Source: an uncultured Campylobacter sp. (lineage in GTDB: Bacteria; Campylobacterota; Campylobacteria; Campylobacterales; Campylobacteraceae). From it: a stretch of DNA of 64,000 nt. Below the pieces are notes generated by a model. It did no database searches. It saw only the letters and a list, made by a program, of their open reading frames with translations, and was not told the DNA's origin. Each line of letters begins with the position of its first letter. Within the stretch, counting starts at the first letter, position 1. Shown piece by piece: positions 46,793 through 56,263 of this stretch. Both the position numbers and the translations under genes were made by a program. Where the stretch lies: assembly GCA_934728065.1 (NCBI GenBank), contig CAKVDW010000008.1, positions 14,039 through 78,038 of the forward strand. The letters are read 5' to 3'.

Positions 46793-46798
46793 TATAAT
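46793..46798 (+). promoter_or_regulatory. -10 box of thiH
   Basis: TATAAT 28 bases before thiH. It would let thiH-thiE be expressed despite the upstream insertion. Confidence 0.5.
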
Positions 46799-46825
46799 AT
46801 TTTTATATTTTTTTGGAAAAAGCTG

Positions 46826-47983
46826 ATGAAAACAAGTATTTTTGAATATCAAAAGGGTATGAACGACATACAAAGCGACATTTTAGAGAGAGTTTTAGCC
46901 CACGCGCAAGGCTATGAGAGCGCGGAATTTGACGAAAAAAGCGTGCGTGCAGTTTTGCAAAAAGCTAGCTCGCAAAGCCTTGATATATGGGATTTAAAAG
47001 CACTTTTAAGCGAGGCAGCTGAGCCTTTTTTGGAGGATTTAGCGCACCTTGCGCAGGCAAAAACAAAAACGCATTTTGGCAACGCCATAAGCCTTTTCAC
47101 TCCGCTTTATTTGAGTAACCACTGCGAGAGCAAATGCGTGTATTGTGGCTTTCAAAAGGGCAACGCCATAGCGCGAGCAAGGCTTAATGAGGCTGAAATT
47201 CACGCTGAAATGAGCGCCATCGCTCAAATGGGCTTGCAAGAGATTTTGCTTTTGACAGGCGAGGGGCGCACGCACGCTAGTGTTGAGTATATAGCAAAGG
47301 CGTGTGCTATTGCAAGGCAGTATTTTAGGGTAGTTGGCGTTGAGGTGTATGTGATGAATGTAGGCGAATACGAGCTTTTGCACGAGGCGGGCTGTGATTT
47401 TGTAACCATTTACCAAGAAACCTACAATCCCCAAAAATACGAGCAAATTCACGCTTTTGGCGAAAAGAGGGTTTTTCCTTACCGCTTTAACGCGCAAGAA
47501 CGCGCTTTAAAAGCTGGTATGCGTGGAGTGGGCTTTGGGGCGTTGCTTGGCATAGATGATTTTCGCAAGGACGCGCTGGCTACGGCTTTGCACGCTTGTT
47601 TTTTACAGCAAATCTACCCGCACGCCGAGCTTTCACTCTCCGCCCCACGCCTGCGCCCGATTTTAGGCAACCGCAAAATTTCGCCACGAGAAGTAACTCA
47701 AAGCCGCTTATTACAAGCACTTTGCGTGTATAGGCTCTTTTTGCCTTTCGCAAATATCACTATCTCCACGCGAGAGGACGCTAACTTTCGCGACAACGCC
47801 ATTAAAATCGCCGCGACAAAAATTTCAGCTGGCGTATCTGTGGGCGTTGGCGAAAGGGCTGGGACAAAAAAAGGCGATGAGCAGTTTGAGATTTCAGACT
47901 CTCGCTCAGTTAGCGAGGTGATGAGCGCGATAAAAAGGGCGAATTTACAAGCCATAATGAGCGATACCTTGTATGTGGGCTGA
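46826..47983 (+). CDS. thiH: ThiH, 2-iminoacetate synthase
   Basis: Radical-SAM tyrosine lyase that supplies dehydroglycine for the thiazole ring, 385 residues. The cluster motif is SNHCESKCVYCGFQKGN (Cys, three residues, Cys, two residues, Cys; about residues 101-108). GEGRTHASVEYI and the C-terminal biotin-synthase-like region (ATKISAGVSVGVGERAG) are conserved. It works with ThiG; the DUF1796 gene separates them here. Confidence 0.95.
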   Translation: MKTSIFEYQKGMNDIQSDILERVLAHAQGYESAEFDEKSVRAVLQKASSQSLDIWDLKALLSEAAEPFLEDLAHLAQAKTKTHFGNAISLFTPLYLSNHCESKCVYCGFQKGNAIARARLNEAEIHAEMSAIAQMGLQEILLLTGEGRTHASVEYIAKACAIARQYFRVVGVEVYVMNVGEYELLHEAGCDFVTIYQETYNPQKYEQIHAFGEKRVFPYRFNAQERALKAGMRGVGFGALLGIDDFRKDALATALHACFLQQIYPHAELSLSAPRLRPILGNRKISPREVTQSRLLQALCVYRLFLPFANITISTREDANFRDNAIKIAATKISAGVSVGVGERAGTKKGDEQFEISDSRSVSEVMSAIKRANLQAIMSDTLYVG

Positions 47984-48061
47984 ATTTTGGGACAAAATTT
48001 AACAAATTTAAAGGCAAAAGTGTGAATTTTAAAACGCAAAAGCGTGAATTTAAGGGTTAAA

Positions 48062-48688
48062 ATGTGGGACAAAAAAATCATCGCCATCAGCGATAGACAG
48101 GCTGTAAAGGGCGATTTTTTAGACTTTGTGGCAAGGTTAGGGCGAGCAAAAGTCGATGCGCTCATCTTGCGCGAAAAGGATATGCGCGAAAATGATTACT
48201 ACGACTTGGCAAAAGAGGTGCTTAAAATTTGCAAAAAACACAAACTTGTATGTTTTTTACACAACTTTGACAAGGTTGCATTAAAATTAAATCATCGCTA
48301 TTTTCATTGTCCGCTTGACATTTTGCGAGCTGAACCCCGAGTGGTGCGGTATTTTCATCTCATCGGCACTTCGGTTCATTCTTTTGATGAGTGTGATGAG
48401 GCTATGAATTTCGGATGTAATTATGCGATTTTTGGACATATTTTTAAGACAGATTCAAAGCCCGCTTTAGAGCCAAGAGGTATTGAAATGCTTGATAAGC
48501 TTTGCAATCAAAGCCTTATACCCATTTATGCTGTGGGAGGCATAAATGCTGAAAATATCGCTCTTTTCAAAGATGTTTTTGTGGCTGGAGTTTGTATGAA
48601 AAGCGCCTTAATGCAAAAGACAAATTTAAAAGATTATGTTAAATTTTGCGTTAAAGAACTTAATGACGAGAACAATTTAAACTTATAA
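48062..48688 (+). CDS. ThiE/TenI-family protein
   Basis: A 208-residue TIM-barrel protein of the thiamine phosphate synthase / TenI family: MWDKKIIAISDRQAV, DALILREKDMRENDYYDLA, the short GTSVHS and FGHIF segments, and the phosphate loop IPIYAVGGINAENI. The start at 48062 is chosen because the remembered C. jejuni protein (Cj1043c) begins MWDKKIIAISDR; an ATG six codons upstream lacks a ribosome site. Whether it is a true synthase or the thiazole-aromatising TenI cannot be decided. Confidence 0.86.
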   Translation: MWDKKIIAISDRQAVKGDFLDFVARLGRAKVDALILREKDMRENDYYDLAKEVLKICKKHKLVCFLHNFDKVALKLNHRYFHCPLDILRAEPRVVRYFHLIGTSVHSFDECDEAMNFGCNYAIFGHIFKTDSKPALEPRGIEMLDKLCNQSLIPIYAVGGINAENIALFKDVFVAGVCMKSALMQKTNLKDYVKFCVKELNDENNLNL

Positions 48689-48746
48689 ACAGCTTGAAAA
48701 CTTTACAAAAAATGCAAAATATAAGTTTTTTTTTAAAAAATTTAAG

Positions 48747-48752
48747 TATAAT
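48747..48752 (+). promoter_or_regulatory. -10 box of the 48789 gene
   Basis: TATAAT after a T/A-rich stretch, 36 bases before the ATG at 48789. Confidence 0.5.
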
Positions 48753-48788
48753 CACACATTCAATAATTAAAATATAGAAAGGAAAACT

Positions 48789-48965
48789 ATGGTTGTAAGG
48801 GTTGAAAATCCAAATGATAGAACAGCTTATTTAGAGCTAAATCGCGATGACATAGAGCTTTTGCTTGAGGAATTAGTGCTTCATTATGAAAACCTAGACC
48901 AATTTATCGAAGCTTTTGATTTGCTCGAGGTAACTTCAAAAATCGGCGATGATTTAAACGAGTGA
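48789..48965 (+). CDS. Small acidic protein, 58 residues
   Basis: Not recognised. ATG preceded by GAAAGGA; product MVVRVENPNDRTAYLELNRD and on, strongly acidic (IELLLEELVLHYENLDQFIEA), probably helical, ending KIGDDLNE. It has its own promoter and good codon use, so a real small gene is likely. It lies between thiE/tenI and the iron operon; no function can be proposed. Confidence 0.65.
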   Translation: MVVRVENPNDRTAYLELNRDDIELLLEELVLHYENLDQFIEAFDLLEVTSKIGDDLNE

Positions 48966-49117
48966 TAAAATATATTTTTTCAAATCCCTATTTTTTTGGG
49001 ATTTTGAATTTTTTTATCATTAAACTTTAATATTGATAACTTTTATTTAAATTTAAGCTAAAAAATATTATACTTCCCCCAAAATTATTTTAATTAATGC
49101 AAAATTTAGGAATTAAA
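48966..49117 (+). promoter_or_regulatory. Promoter region of the P19 iron operon
   Basis: AT-rich gap of 152 bases. TATTAT near 49066-49071 is a possible -10. TATTGATAAC with ATTTAAAT just upstream (about 49031-49052) loosely resembles a Fur operator; this operon is Fur-regulated in C. jejuni. The site assignment is tentative. Confidence 0.35.
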
Positions 49118-51181
49118 ATGTGTAAGTTATTATTATTTTTATTTATTTTATTTAATATTAGTTTTGCTCGAGTTGATGATTATATCGCTGAGGCAAATAT
49201 TATTAAAGACATTTTAAGCGAAAGCCTTGAGCTTTATAAGCAAAATAAAGCTGATGAAGCCAAAAAGAAAAGCGAGGATGCGTATTTTCAGCATTTTGAA
49301 AATATGGAAGGTCCCATAGGCAGAAATGTTGGGCGAAAAGCCATTACAATGGAAAGAAAGTTTTCAAATTTACGCCGAATGTATAAAGAAAAGGCTGAGC
49401 TGCATAAAATTCAAGCTCTTATTGAGAGTCTTAATTTTGATTTAGATGAGGTTGCTCCTATCATTCAAACAGGTTTTCGTTTAGAGGCTGAAAAAAGCGA
49501 TACCACAGATGATAAAGTTGCTGAAGTGGCTTCTGTGGAGGCTGAAAAGAAAAGGCAAGCTGATGCTGATGCTATGTTTGCTCTTTTGGGCGATACACAG
49601 CCTAACACTTCTTTTGCCCAAGCGCAAAACATCACAGAGCAAGAAGATAACAAACAAAGCGATAACAAAGCGGTTTCACAGCTGCAAGCTGCCTCAGCTA
49701 TTGATATGAAGTTGCAATTTTTAATGGATAACATTTCAACTAAATTTTCTGAATCTGCGAGTGAATTTAAAAATAATAATATACAAGCTGCTAAAGATTT
49801 GCTCAATAGCGTTTTGTTTGAGGATTATAGAAATTCAAAGGCTGAAGTTGTGGTAAGCAGTTTTACCACAGCTGGACTTGATGCTAAAATTCAACAAAGC
49901 ATTAGAGCGCTTATCACAAAACTTGGCAAGGAAAACATAGATGAAAAGGCTTTAAGAACAGAGCTTGAGAGGATTGAAGAGCTTATATTTGATGCTTTTT
50001 TGCAAATTCCACAAGAGCAAATTGCCAAAATTAAAGTTTCTGGCTTTGATGAAAGTGCCATTGTGGCAACGGATTATTCAAAGGTGGCTGATGATATTAA
50101 AATAGCCTTAAATAATATTTTAGAAGATTATCAAGGCTTTAGCAAGTCTAATATAGATACCTTGCAAAATGCCTATCTTGATATTTTTGAAGCAAGTGGT
50201 ATGGAAAGTCGCGTAGGTGCTGTTGATAGTAGCGTAAAATTAAAGATTGAAAGTTTATTTTCTCAAGGTGTGGCACTAATTAAGGCAAGTGCGCCAAAAG
50301 AGGAGCTTGAAAAAACCTTTGATGAGCTAAATTTACTCGTAGCTTCAATGGTTGATAAAATTCAAGAATCCACACCTTATTCGCTTTTTATTTGGGCTTT
50401 TGGCATCATCTTGCGTGAGGGCTTGGAGGCACTCATCATCGTTGTCGCCATAGTTTCATATCTCATTCAAAGTGGTAATAAAAAACGCTTGAATATCGCT
50501 TATTCAGCACTTTTAACGGGCATAGTTTTAAGCTTTATAACTGCATTTTTGGTATCTTGGATATTTAAAGCAAATTCAGGGCAAAGTAGAGAGCTTATAG
50601 AGGGCTTTTGTATGCTTTTAGCTGTTGCTTTGCTCTTTTATGTGGGCTTTTGGTTGCTTTCAAATGCAAGAAATAAAAAATGGGCAAGTTTTATTAAAAA
50701 CCAAACAGTAGAAGCCATATCTCAAAATTCAGCTAAAACCCTTTGGTTTGCCGTTTTTTTGGCAGTTTATAGAGAAGGAGCTGAAACGGTGCTTTTTTAT
50801 CAAGCCTTGCTTTTTGATGCCAAAACAAGCATTGATTATAGTGCTATATTTGGCGGGTTTGGTGTTGGTATGGTGCTTTTGGTTGTGTTTTATTTTTTAC
50901 TCAAAGCAGGGGCGATTCGCCTGCCTGTGAAGCAGTTTTTTTATATCACTTCTTATATTATTTTTTATATGGTTTTTGTTTTTACGGGCAAAGGAGTGGG
51001 CGAGCTTATCGAGGGCAAACTCATTACGCCAACCTTTTTGCCTATTAAATTTGATGCGGTTTTGTGGCTTGGAATTTATCCTTACTATGAAACCCTCATT
51101 CCACAGCTTATAGTTTTAATCTTGCTTATTCTAGGCATTTTTATAACACATAAAATAACTTTACAAGGAGGAGTAAAATAA
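49118..51181 (+). CDS. FTR1-family iron permease of the P19 system
   Basis: High-affinity iron permease of the FTR1/FetM type, 687 residues from the ATG at 49118, which follows TTAGGA. The start adds a clean signal peptide (MCKLLLFLFILFNISFA). A long periplasmic helical region (about 420 residues) precedes a seven-helix membrane domain with two REXXE-type iron motifs, REGLEALIIV (about residue 432) and YREGAETVLFYQ (about residue 550). An ATG seven codons upstream has no ribosome site. First gene of the operon corresponding to Cj1658-Cj1665 as remembered. Confidence 0.92.
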   Translation: MCKLLLFLFILFNISFARVDDYIAEANIIKDILSESLELYKQNKADEAKKKSEDAYFQHFENMEGPIGRNVGRKAITMERKFSNLRRMYKEKAELHKIQALIESLNFDLDEVAPIIQTGFRLEAEKSDTTDDKVAEVASVEAEKKRQADADAMFALLGDTQPNTSFAQAQNITEQEDNKQSDNKAVSQLQAASAIDMKLQFLMDNISTKFSESASEFKNNNIQAAKDLLNSVLFEDYRNSKAEVVVSSFTTAGLDAKIQQSIRALITKLGKENIDEKALRTELERIEELIFDAFLQIPQEQIAKIKVSGFDESAIVATDYSKVADDIKIALNNILEDYQGFSKSNIDTLQNAYLDIFEASGMESRVGAVDSSVKLKIESLFSQGVALIKASAPKEELEKTFDELNLLVASMVDKIQESTPYSLFIWAFGIILREGLEALIIVVAIVSYLIQSGNKKRLNIAYSALLTGIVLSFITAFLVSWIFKANSGQSRELIEGFCMLLAVALLFYVGFWLLSNARNKKWASFIKNQTVEAISQNSAKTLWFAVFLAVYREGAETVLFYQALLFDAKTSIDYSAIFGGFGVGMVLLVVFYFLLKAGAIRLPVKQFFYITSYIIFYMVFVFTGKGVGELIEGKLITPTFLPIKFDAVLWLGIYPYYETLIPQLIVLILLILGIFITHKITLQGGVK

Positions 51182-51720
51182 TGATGAAAAAATCATTATT
51201 AACTGTTGCCGTTACGGCTGTATTTTTAAGTAGCGCTTTTGGCGCTGAAGTTCCTATTGGCGACCCTGTTGAACAAAATGGTATGGAGATAGCTGCTGTT
51301 TATCTTCAGCCCATAGAAATGGAGCCAAAGGGTATTGATTTGGCGGCTTCTTTGGCTGATATTCACCTTGAAGCTGACATTCACGCCATTAAAGGAAACA
51401 AAAATGGTTTTCCTGAAGGCTTTTGGATACCTTATCTTAGCATAGCTTACGAGCTTAAAAACCTTGATACAGGTGGAGTAAAAAGAGGCACATTTATGCC
51501 TATGGTGGCTGATGATGGTCCTCATTATGGGGCAAATATCGCTATGGAAAAAGATAAGAGCGGTAAATTTGGACCGGGCAATTATGAGCTAACTTATATC
51601 ATTGCAAACCCTGAAAAACAAGGATTTGGACGACATACCGACAAAGAAACAGGTGTTGGCAAATGGTTTCAACCTTTTAAGGTAAGTTATAAATTCAAAT
51701 ACACAGGCACTCCTAAATAA
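51181..51720 (+). CDS. p19: P19 periplasmic iron/copper-binding protein
   Basis: Periplasmic metal-binding protein that delivers iron to the FTR1 permease, 179 residues with a signal peptide cleaved after AFGA. Family segments with metal-ligand His, Glu and Met are present: HLEADIHAIKGNKNGFPEG, GTFMPMVADDGPHYGANI and GFGRHTDKETGVG. Starts on the last base of the permease stop (TAATG overlap) behind AAGGAGG, so expression should be strong and coupled. Confidence 0.95.
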   Translation: MMKKSLLTVAVTAVFLSSAFGAEVPIGDPVEQNGMEIAAVYLQPIEMEPKGIDLAASLADIHLEADIHAIKGNKNGFPEGFWIPYLSIAYELKNLDTGGVKRGTFMPMVADDGPHYGANIAMEKDKSGKFGPGNYELTYIIANPEKQGFGRHTDKETGVGKWFQPFKVSYKFKYTGTPK

Positions 51721-51727
51721 GTGCTTG

Positions 51728-51750
51728 AATCCGTGCTTTTTGCACGGATT
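51728..51750 (+). terminator. Hairpin after p19
   Basis: AATCCGTGC (51728-51736) pairs perfectly with GCACGGATT (51742-51750) around TTTTT, then TTGTATTTTG. Probably a partial terminator that leaves the first two genes more highly expressed than the rest of the operon. Confidence 0.75.
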
Positions 51751-51773
51751 TTGTATTTTGTTGTGAATTTTAT

Positions 51774-53210
51774 TTGAAAATTTACAGCAAAATAAAATTG
51801 AAAGAGTTTGATTTGAGTATTTATTTTATACATTTTTTTACTGTATTTTTGCCGCTTGTTGCTGTTATATCCTTTTCAACAGCCTTTATTAAGGATATTT
51901 TTAAGATTTTTGTGGGTATTTTTTTGGCTTTTTTGTTTGGGTATTTTGCCTTTTTTATTTCAGCAGCCTATCTTAAAACAGCCCAACTTCATTTTTATGT
52001 AAATTTCATTTTTATTTTGTGTTTTTTTGCGCTTTTTGTGTTGAGTTTTTTGAAAAAAGAGCTTTTTGTTACGAGGCTTTTTTTCGTTATTTTTTTAAGC
52101 TTTAGTTTTTCGGTAAGGTATTATTACTTAAGCCAAGATTTTCCTATATTTACAAGCTCTTTGCTTGACACTCAAGCCGTTATTTCAATGGGTTTCATAC
52201 TTTTAGCCTTTGTGCTTTGCCTTATATTCTTCTTTTTCTTGCGTTGGCAATTTGCTTTAAACAAAAAGCTAAGCCTTGTATTTTTGTCCTTATTGCTTTT
52301 ATGTGAGTTTGACAACACCTTAGCAAATATCTTGCTTATAGCTATGAGAGAAAGCCTCATCGACACGCATTCTCTTGCCCTTTCTTTTGTGGCAAAGAGC
52401 TTGTATTATTCTAAAATGACGAGCTATTTATATATGTTTTTTATACTTGTTTTAAGTTTTGCCTGTTTAAAATTAAGAACAAGTGGAGTTGAAAAAAAGC
52501 ATTTATTTGATATTAAATTTCGTAAAAACGAAGCAAGAAATTTTACAATCAACACCTTCTTTTCCGCAAGTTTTATCAGCACTGTTTTGGCTTTTTGTAT
52601 AGTTTTACATTTTGATTTAATTTCCTCTAAACCCATAAATATAGACCCACCAAAAGAAGTTGTGCCAGATGAAAACGGACTTTTTGTTTTTGATATAGAG
52701 CTTTTAAGAGATAATGCCTTGCACCGCTTTGCATACATAACAAGCGAGGGCAAGGTAGTGCGTTTTTTCTTGCTGAATAAAAGAGAGGATAAAGACTCAC
52801 CTGTGGCTGTTTTTGATGCTTGTATGCTTTGTGGGGATATGGGCTATGTTAAAAGAGGGGGTGAGCTTATATGTATCTCGTGCAATGTTAGAATTTTCTT
52901 ACTTAGTGTTGGTAAAGAAGGCGGATGCAATCCTATCCCACTTGCATACAAATTTGATGGACAAAAAATTATTATCAAGGTTGAAGATGTTGTTGTAGGG
53001 ACAAATTATTTTACTCAAATCAAAGAAATTCAAGTGCAAGACCCTGTTTCAAAAACAAAAATTTTAAACTCAAAGGCTGAATATTCTTATATTTACAACG
53101 GAATAACTTATTATTTTGCAAGCAATGAAAATTACGAAATTTTCAAAGAAGAGCCAAGCAAATTTATAGAACATAATTTAAGTGGTAAATTTAGAACTCA
53201 AGGATATTAA
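51774..53210 (+). CDS. Polytopic membrane protein with C-terminal Cys-rich domain (DUF2318-like)
   Basis: A 478-residue protein with about eight membrane helices in the first 285 residues. The periplasmic C-terminal domain carries CMLCGDMGYVKRGGELICISC and GGCNPIPLAYK, the pattern of DUF2318 proteins thought to hold an iron-sulfur cluster or metal. The start is taken as TTG at 51774 because no ATG is available near the beginning; the exact start is uncertain. Third gene of the P19 iron operon (Cj1660 equivalent), likely a redox part of the importer. Confidence 0.8.
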   Translation: MKIYSKIKLKEFDLSIYFIHFFTVFLPLVAVISFSTAFIKDIFKIFVGIFLAFLFGYFAFFISAAYLKTAQLHFYVNFIFILCFFALFVLSFLKKELFVTRLFFVIFLSFSFSVRYYYLSQDFPIFTSSLLDTQAVISMGFILLAFVLCLIFFFFLRWQFALNKKLSLVFLSLLLLCEFDNTLANILLIAMRESLIDTHSLALSFVAKSLYYSKMTSYLYMFFILVLSFACLKLRTSGVEKKHLFDIKFRKNEARNFTINTFFSASFISTVLAFCIVLHFDLISSKPINIDPPKEVVPDENGLFVFDIELLRDNALHRFAYITSEGKVVRFFLLNKREDKDSPVAVFDACMLCGDMGYVKRGGELICISCNVRIFLLSVGKEGGCNPIPLAYKFDGQKIIIKVEDVVVGTNYFTQIKEIQVQDPVSKTKILNSKAEYSYIYNGITYYFASNENYEIFKEEPSKFIEHNLSGKFRTQGY

Positions 53211-53211
53211 A

Positions 53212-54477
53212 ATGTTATGGATATTGGTCAAAAATTCAATCTTTAAAAACAAAATTCAAAAAACTTTAGCTTTTTTAACCTGCTTTTTAGCAACCTTGCT
53301 TTTATGCACTATGCTTAATATCACACTTGGCATAGGTAACGAAGTTGGCAAGCAGTTAAGAAGTTATGGTTCAAACATAGTTGTTTTGCCAAAGGGTTCA
53401 AATTTAAGCATAGAAGTGGGCAATAAAACCTATGAACCACTAAAAAATAAAAGCTATTTAGAAGAAAAATATCTTCACACTATAAAAGAAATCTTTTGGA
53501 GAAACAATATCACCGCCTTTGCTCCATTTTTAGACGGTAAAGCAAAAATGAACGATAAAGAAATTTTCATTGTTGGCACTTATTTTGATAAGGCTTTAGA
53601 AATTGCTGATGAGGAGGATTTTCACACAGGCATTAAAAGCTTATATCCTCTTTTAAGCATTCAGGGCGAGTGGGCAAAAGATGATAGTTTAGATGAGGTA
53701 ATGATAGGCGATGAATTTGCCAGCAATAATGCCTTAAAAGTGGGCGAAAATATCACCGTCAATAACAAAACAGTAAAAATAACAGGCATTTTAAGCAATG
53801 CGGGCAAAAATTCAAACAAAATCATTATGTCTTTGGCTTTAGCTCAAGAGTTTTTAGGCAAAAAAGGCTTGTTTTCTATGGCTGAAGTATCAGCCTTTAC
53901 CATACCAGAAAATGATTTGTCCCAAAAGGCAAGACGAGACACCAGCTCTTTAAATCAGCTTGAATTTGACAAGTGGTATTGCTCAGCTTATGCAAGCTCC
54001 ATAGCTTATCAAATAGAAGAGGATTTTAAAGGCTCTAGTGCTAAAGCTCAAACAGCCATAACAGATGCTGAAAGCCTCATCATCAACAAAATTCAATCCC
54101 TAATGGCAGGAACAGCCTTAATCTGCCTTATAGTAGCTAGCATAGCCATAGCAAGTTTGATGAGCAGTGAAATTTATATGAGAAAAAAGCAAATTGGGCT
54201 TTTGAAAGTTTTGGGTGCTAATACTTTTCAAATTTATGTGATTTTTGTGGGCGAAAATTTGCTTGTGGCTTTTATCGCTACTGTTTTTGGTTTTATTTTT
54301 GGCATAATTTTAAGTCAAATCATCGCTTTAAGCATATTTGATTACGCCATAGCTGTAAGTTTTATTGCCTTGCCGCTTGTTTTAGTTTTTGCTGTTTTAA
54401 CCGTGCTTTTGGGCTGTTTGTTTGCCTTAAAAGACATTGTAAATCTTCATTTGGTGCAGGTGCTTTATGATAAATAA
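53212..54477 (+). CDS. FtsX-like ABC permease (iron operon)
   Basis: 421 residues. One helix near the N-terminus (about residues 18-40), a periplasmic MacB_PCD-like domain, then three C-terminal helices with the FtsX core (SEIYMRKKQIGLLKVLGANT). The ATG at 53212 is six bases behind AAGGATA, immediately after the preceding stop (TAA-A-ATG). It pairs with the next gene and the ATPase after it to form an ABC complex. Equivalent to Cj1661 as remembered. Confidence 0.88.
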   Translation: MLWILVKNSIFKNKIQKTLAFLTCFLATLLLCTMLNITLGIGNEVGKQLRSYGSNIVVLPKGSNLSIEVGNKTYEPLKNKSYLEEKYLHTIKEIFWRNNITAFAPFLDGKAKMNDKEIFIVGTYFDKALEIADEEDFHTGIKSLYPLLSIQGEWAKDDSLDEVMIGDEFASNNALKVGENITVNNKTVKITGILSNAGKNSNKIIMSLALAQEFLGKKGLFSMAEVSAFTIPENDLSQKARRDTSSLNQLEFDKWYCSAYASSIAYQIEEDFKGSSAKAQTAITDAESLIINKIQSLMAGTALICLIVASIAIASLMSSEIYMRKKQIGLLKVLGANTFQIYVIFVGENLLVAFIATVFGFIFGIILSQIIALSIFDYAIAVSFIALPLVLVFAVLTVLLGCLFALKDIVNLHLVQVLYDK

Positions 54478-55609
54478 TTTTTTATTAAGAGAGCTTTTTA
54501 AAAGCCTTATTTTTTCATATCAAAGGGTCTTTGTCATTGTTTTGGCTATATTCATCGCCGCTTTAGTAAGTTGTGCTTTTTTGAATATTTACTTTGACAT
54601 TGATATTAAACTCTCTAAAGAGCTTAAGGCTTATGGGGCAAATTTAAATGTGTTTTCTGCGCGAGAAAACGAAAATATCAGCAACGAAAGCTATGAAAAC
54701 CTAAAGAAAGAACTTGGCACAAGAGGACTTACGCCATATCTTTACAGCTTTTTAAATGTTGATGGAATTCAAACTTTGGTTTTAGGCACTGAATTTAGTT
54801 CATTAAAACTAACCAAACCCTTTATAGAGCTTGTAGGGGGCAGCTTTTCGCTGAGTGATTTTGATGAAAACTCAGCCTTTATCGGCAAGGATTTGGCTAC
54901 AAAAATTATCAGTGGCAACAAACAAGAAAGCTTTAAATCTTTAATTGGACAAGAATTTGAAATTTACGGGCTTTCACAAGACAAGGTAAGGCTCAAAATA
55001 AAAGGAGTTTTATCAAGTAATGATGAACTTGATAGCCTTTTTTTAGCTCCCTTAAATGTGGTGCAAAATTTAAGCGGAATTTTAGGCATTAATTATGCTA
55101 ATGCTTTAGTTTATGGAACTTTTGATGAGCTTAATGCCAAAGCAACAAGCATAAGCAATGATGAAATTTATGCCAAACCCATTTCATCAGTATCTTTAAG
55201 TGAAGTTTTGGTGCTTGAAAAACTCAAAGCCTTAATGTTTCTCATCATACTTGTGGTTTTAATTATAGCCTCAACAACAGTAAATACCACCATAAGCTCG
55301 ATTATCTTTTCGCGCAAAAAAGAAGTGGCGTTGCATTTGGCTTTGGGGGCTAGCAAAAAGGACATTGCAAAGCTTTTTGGTTTAGAGTGCTTTATTTTAG
55401 CGCTTTTTGCTTCGATTTTTGGAGCTATTTTTGGCTTTATCTTGGCTAATATCTTTGGATATATGATATTTAATTCAGGCGTTGATTTTCGCTTTAAGGC
55501 GGTTTTTTTTGCTGTGATTATTTCGCTCATCTTTGCTTTTTGTGCGGCGTTTTTTCCCATAAAAAAGGCTTTGAAAATCAATATGTGCGAGAATTTAAAA
55601 GGAGAATAA
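54467..55609 (+). CDS. Second FtsX-like ABC permease (iron operon)
   Basis: 380 residues, same plan as the gene before it: N-terminal helix (QRVFVIVLAIFIAALVSCAF), periplasmic domain, and three C-terminal helices around FSRKKEVALHLALGASKKDI. It overlaps the upstream gene by 11 bases. The two permeases probably form a heterodimer with the ATPase encoded directly downstream. Confidence 0.88.
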   Translation: MINNFLLRELFKSLIFSYQRVFVIVLAIFIAALVSCAFLNIYFDIDIKLSKELKAYGANLNVFSARENENISNESYENLKKELGTRGLTPYLYSFLNVDGIQTLVLGTEFSSLKLTKPFIELVGGSFSLSDFDENSAFIGKDLATKIISGNKQESFKSLIGQEFEIYGLSQDKVRLKIKGVLSSNDELDSLFLAPLNVVQNLSGILGINYANALVYGTFDELNAKATSISNDEIYAKPISSVSLSEVLVLEKLKALMFLIILVVLIIASTTVNTTISSIIFSRKKEVALHLALGASKKDIAKLFGLECFILALFASIFGAIFGFILANIFGYMIFNSGVDFRFKAVFFAVIISLIFAFCAAFFPIKKALKINMCENLKGE

Positions 55610-56263
55610 ATGAAAGAAATCATTAAAATTCAACATTTAAACAAAAATTTTGGCGAGGTAAAAGCCCTGCAAGACATAAATTTCAGCCTCTTGCAAGGGC
55701 AGTGGCTAGCCATAATGGGACCAAGCGGCAGCGGTAAATCCACGCTTTTAAACATTTTATCCTTGATGGACGAGCAAAGCAGCGGGGAGTATTTTTTAGA
55801 CGGCACAAATGTGCAAAGCCTTGATGAGAGCGCAAAAATCAAAATCCGCCGCGAAAAAATCGGGCTGATTTTTCAGCAGTTTCATCTCATACCCTATCTA
55901 AATGCCCTTGAAAATGTGATGCTGGCGCAGTTTTATCATTCAAGTGTCGATGAAGAGGACGCTCGTGCAGTGCTTGAAAAGGTAGGTTTAGCGCACCGCT
56001 TAAAGCACCTGCCAAGCGAGTTAAGCGGCGGCGAACAGCAACGCCTTTGCATAGCGCGCGCACTCATCAATAACCCCGAGCTTTTGCTTGCCGATGAACC
56101 CACAGGAAATTTGGACGAGGCAAACGAAAAAATCGTCCTTGACCTTTTAAAACAGCTTAAAAATGAAGGCAAAACCATAGTTTTAATCACGCACAACGAA
56201 ACGCTAGGCAAGCAAGCAGACACAATGATGATTTTAAGACACGGAGTAATGAAAAATGCTTAA
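55610..56263 (+). CDS. ABC transporter ATPase (iron operon)
   Basis: 217-residue ATPase of the LolD/MacB class: Walker A GPSGSGKST (about residues 37-45), Q-loop LIFQQFHLIPYLNA, signature LSGGEQQRLCIARAL, Walker B LLLADEPTGNLD, switch His in LITHNE. The ATG directly follows the stop of the permease gene. It powers the two FtsX-like permeases. Confidence 0.93.
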   Translation: MKEIIKIQHLNKNFGEVKALQDINFSLLQGQWLAIMGPSGSGKSTLLNILSLMDEQSSGEYFLDGTNVQSLDESAKIKIRREKIGLIFQQFHLIPYLNALENVMLAQFYHSSVDEEDARAVLEKVGLAHRLKHLPSELSGGEQQRLCIARALINNPELLLADEPTGNLDEANEKIVLDLLKQLKNEGKTIVLITHNETLGKQADTMMILRHGVMKNA

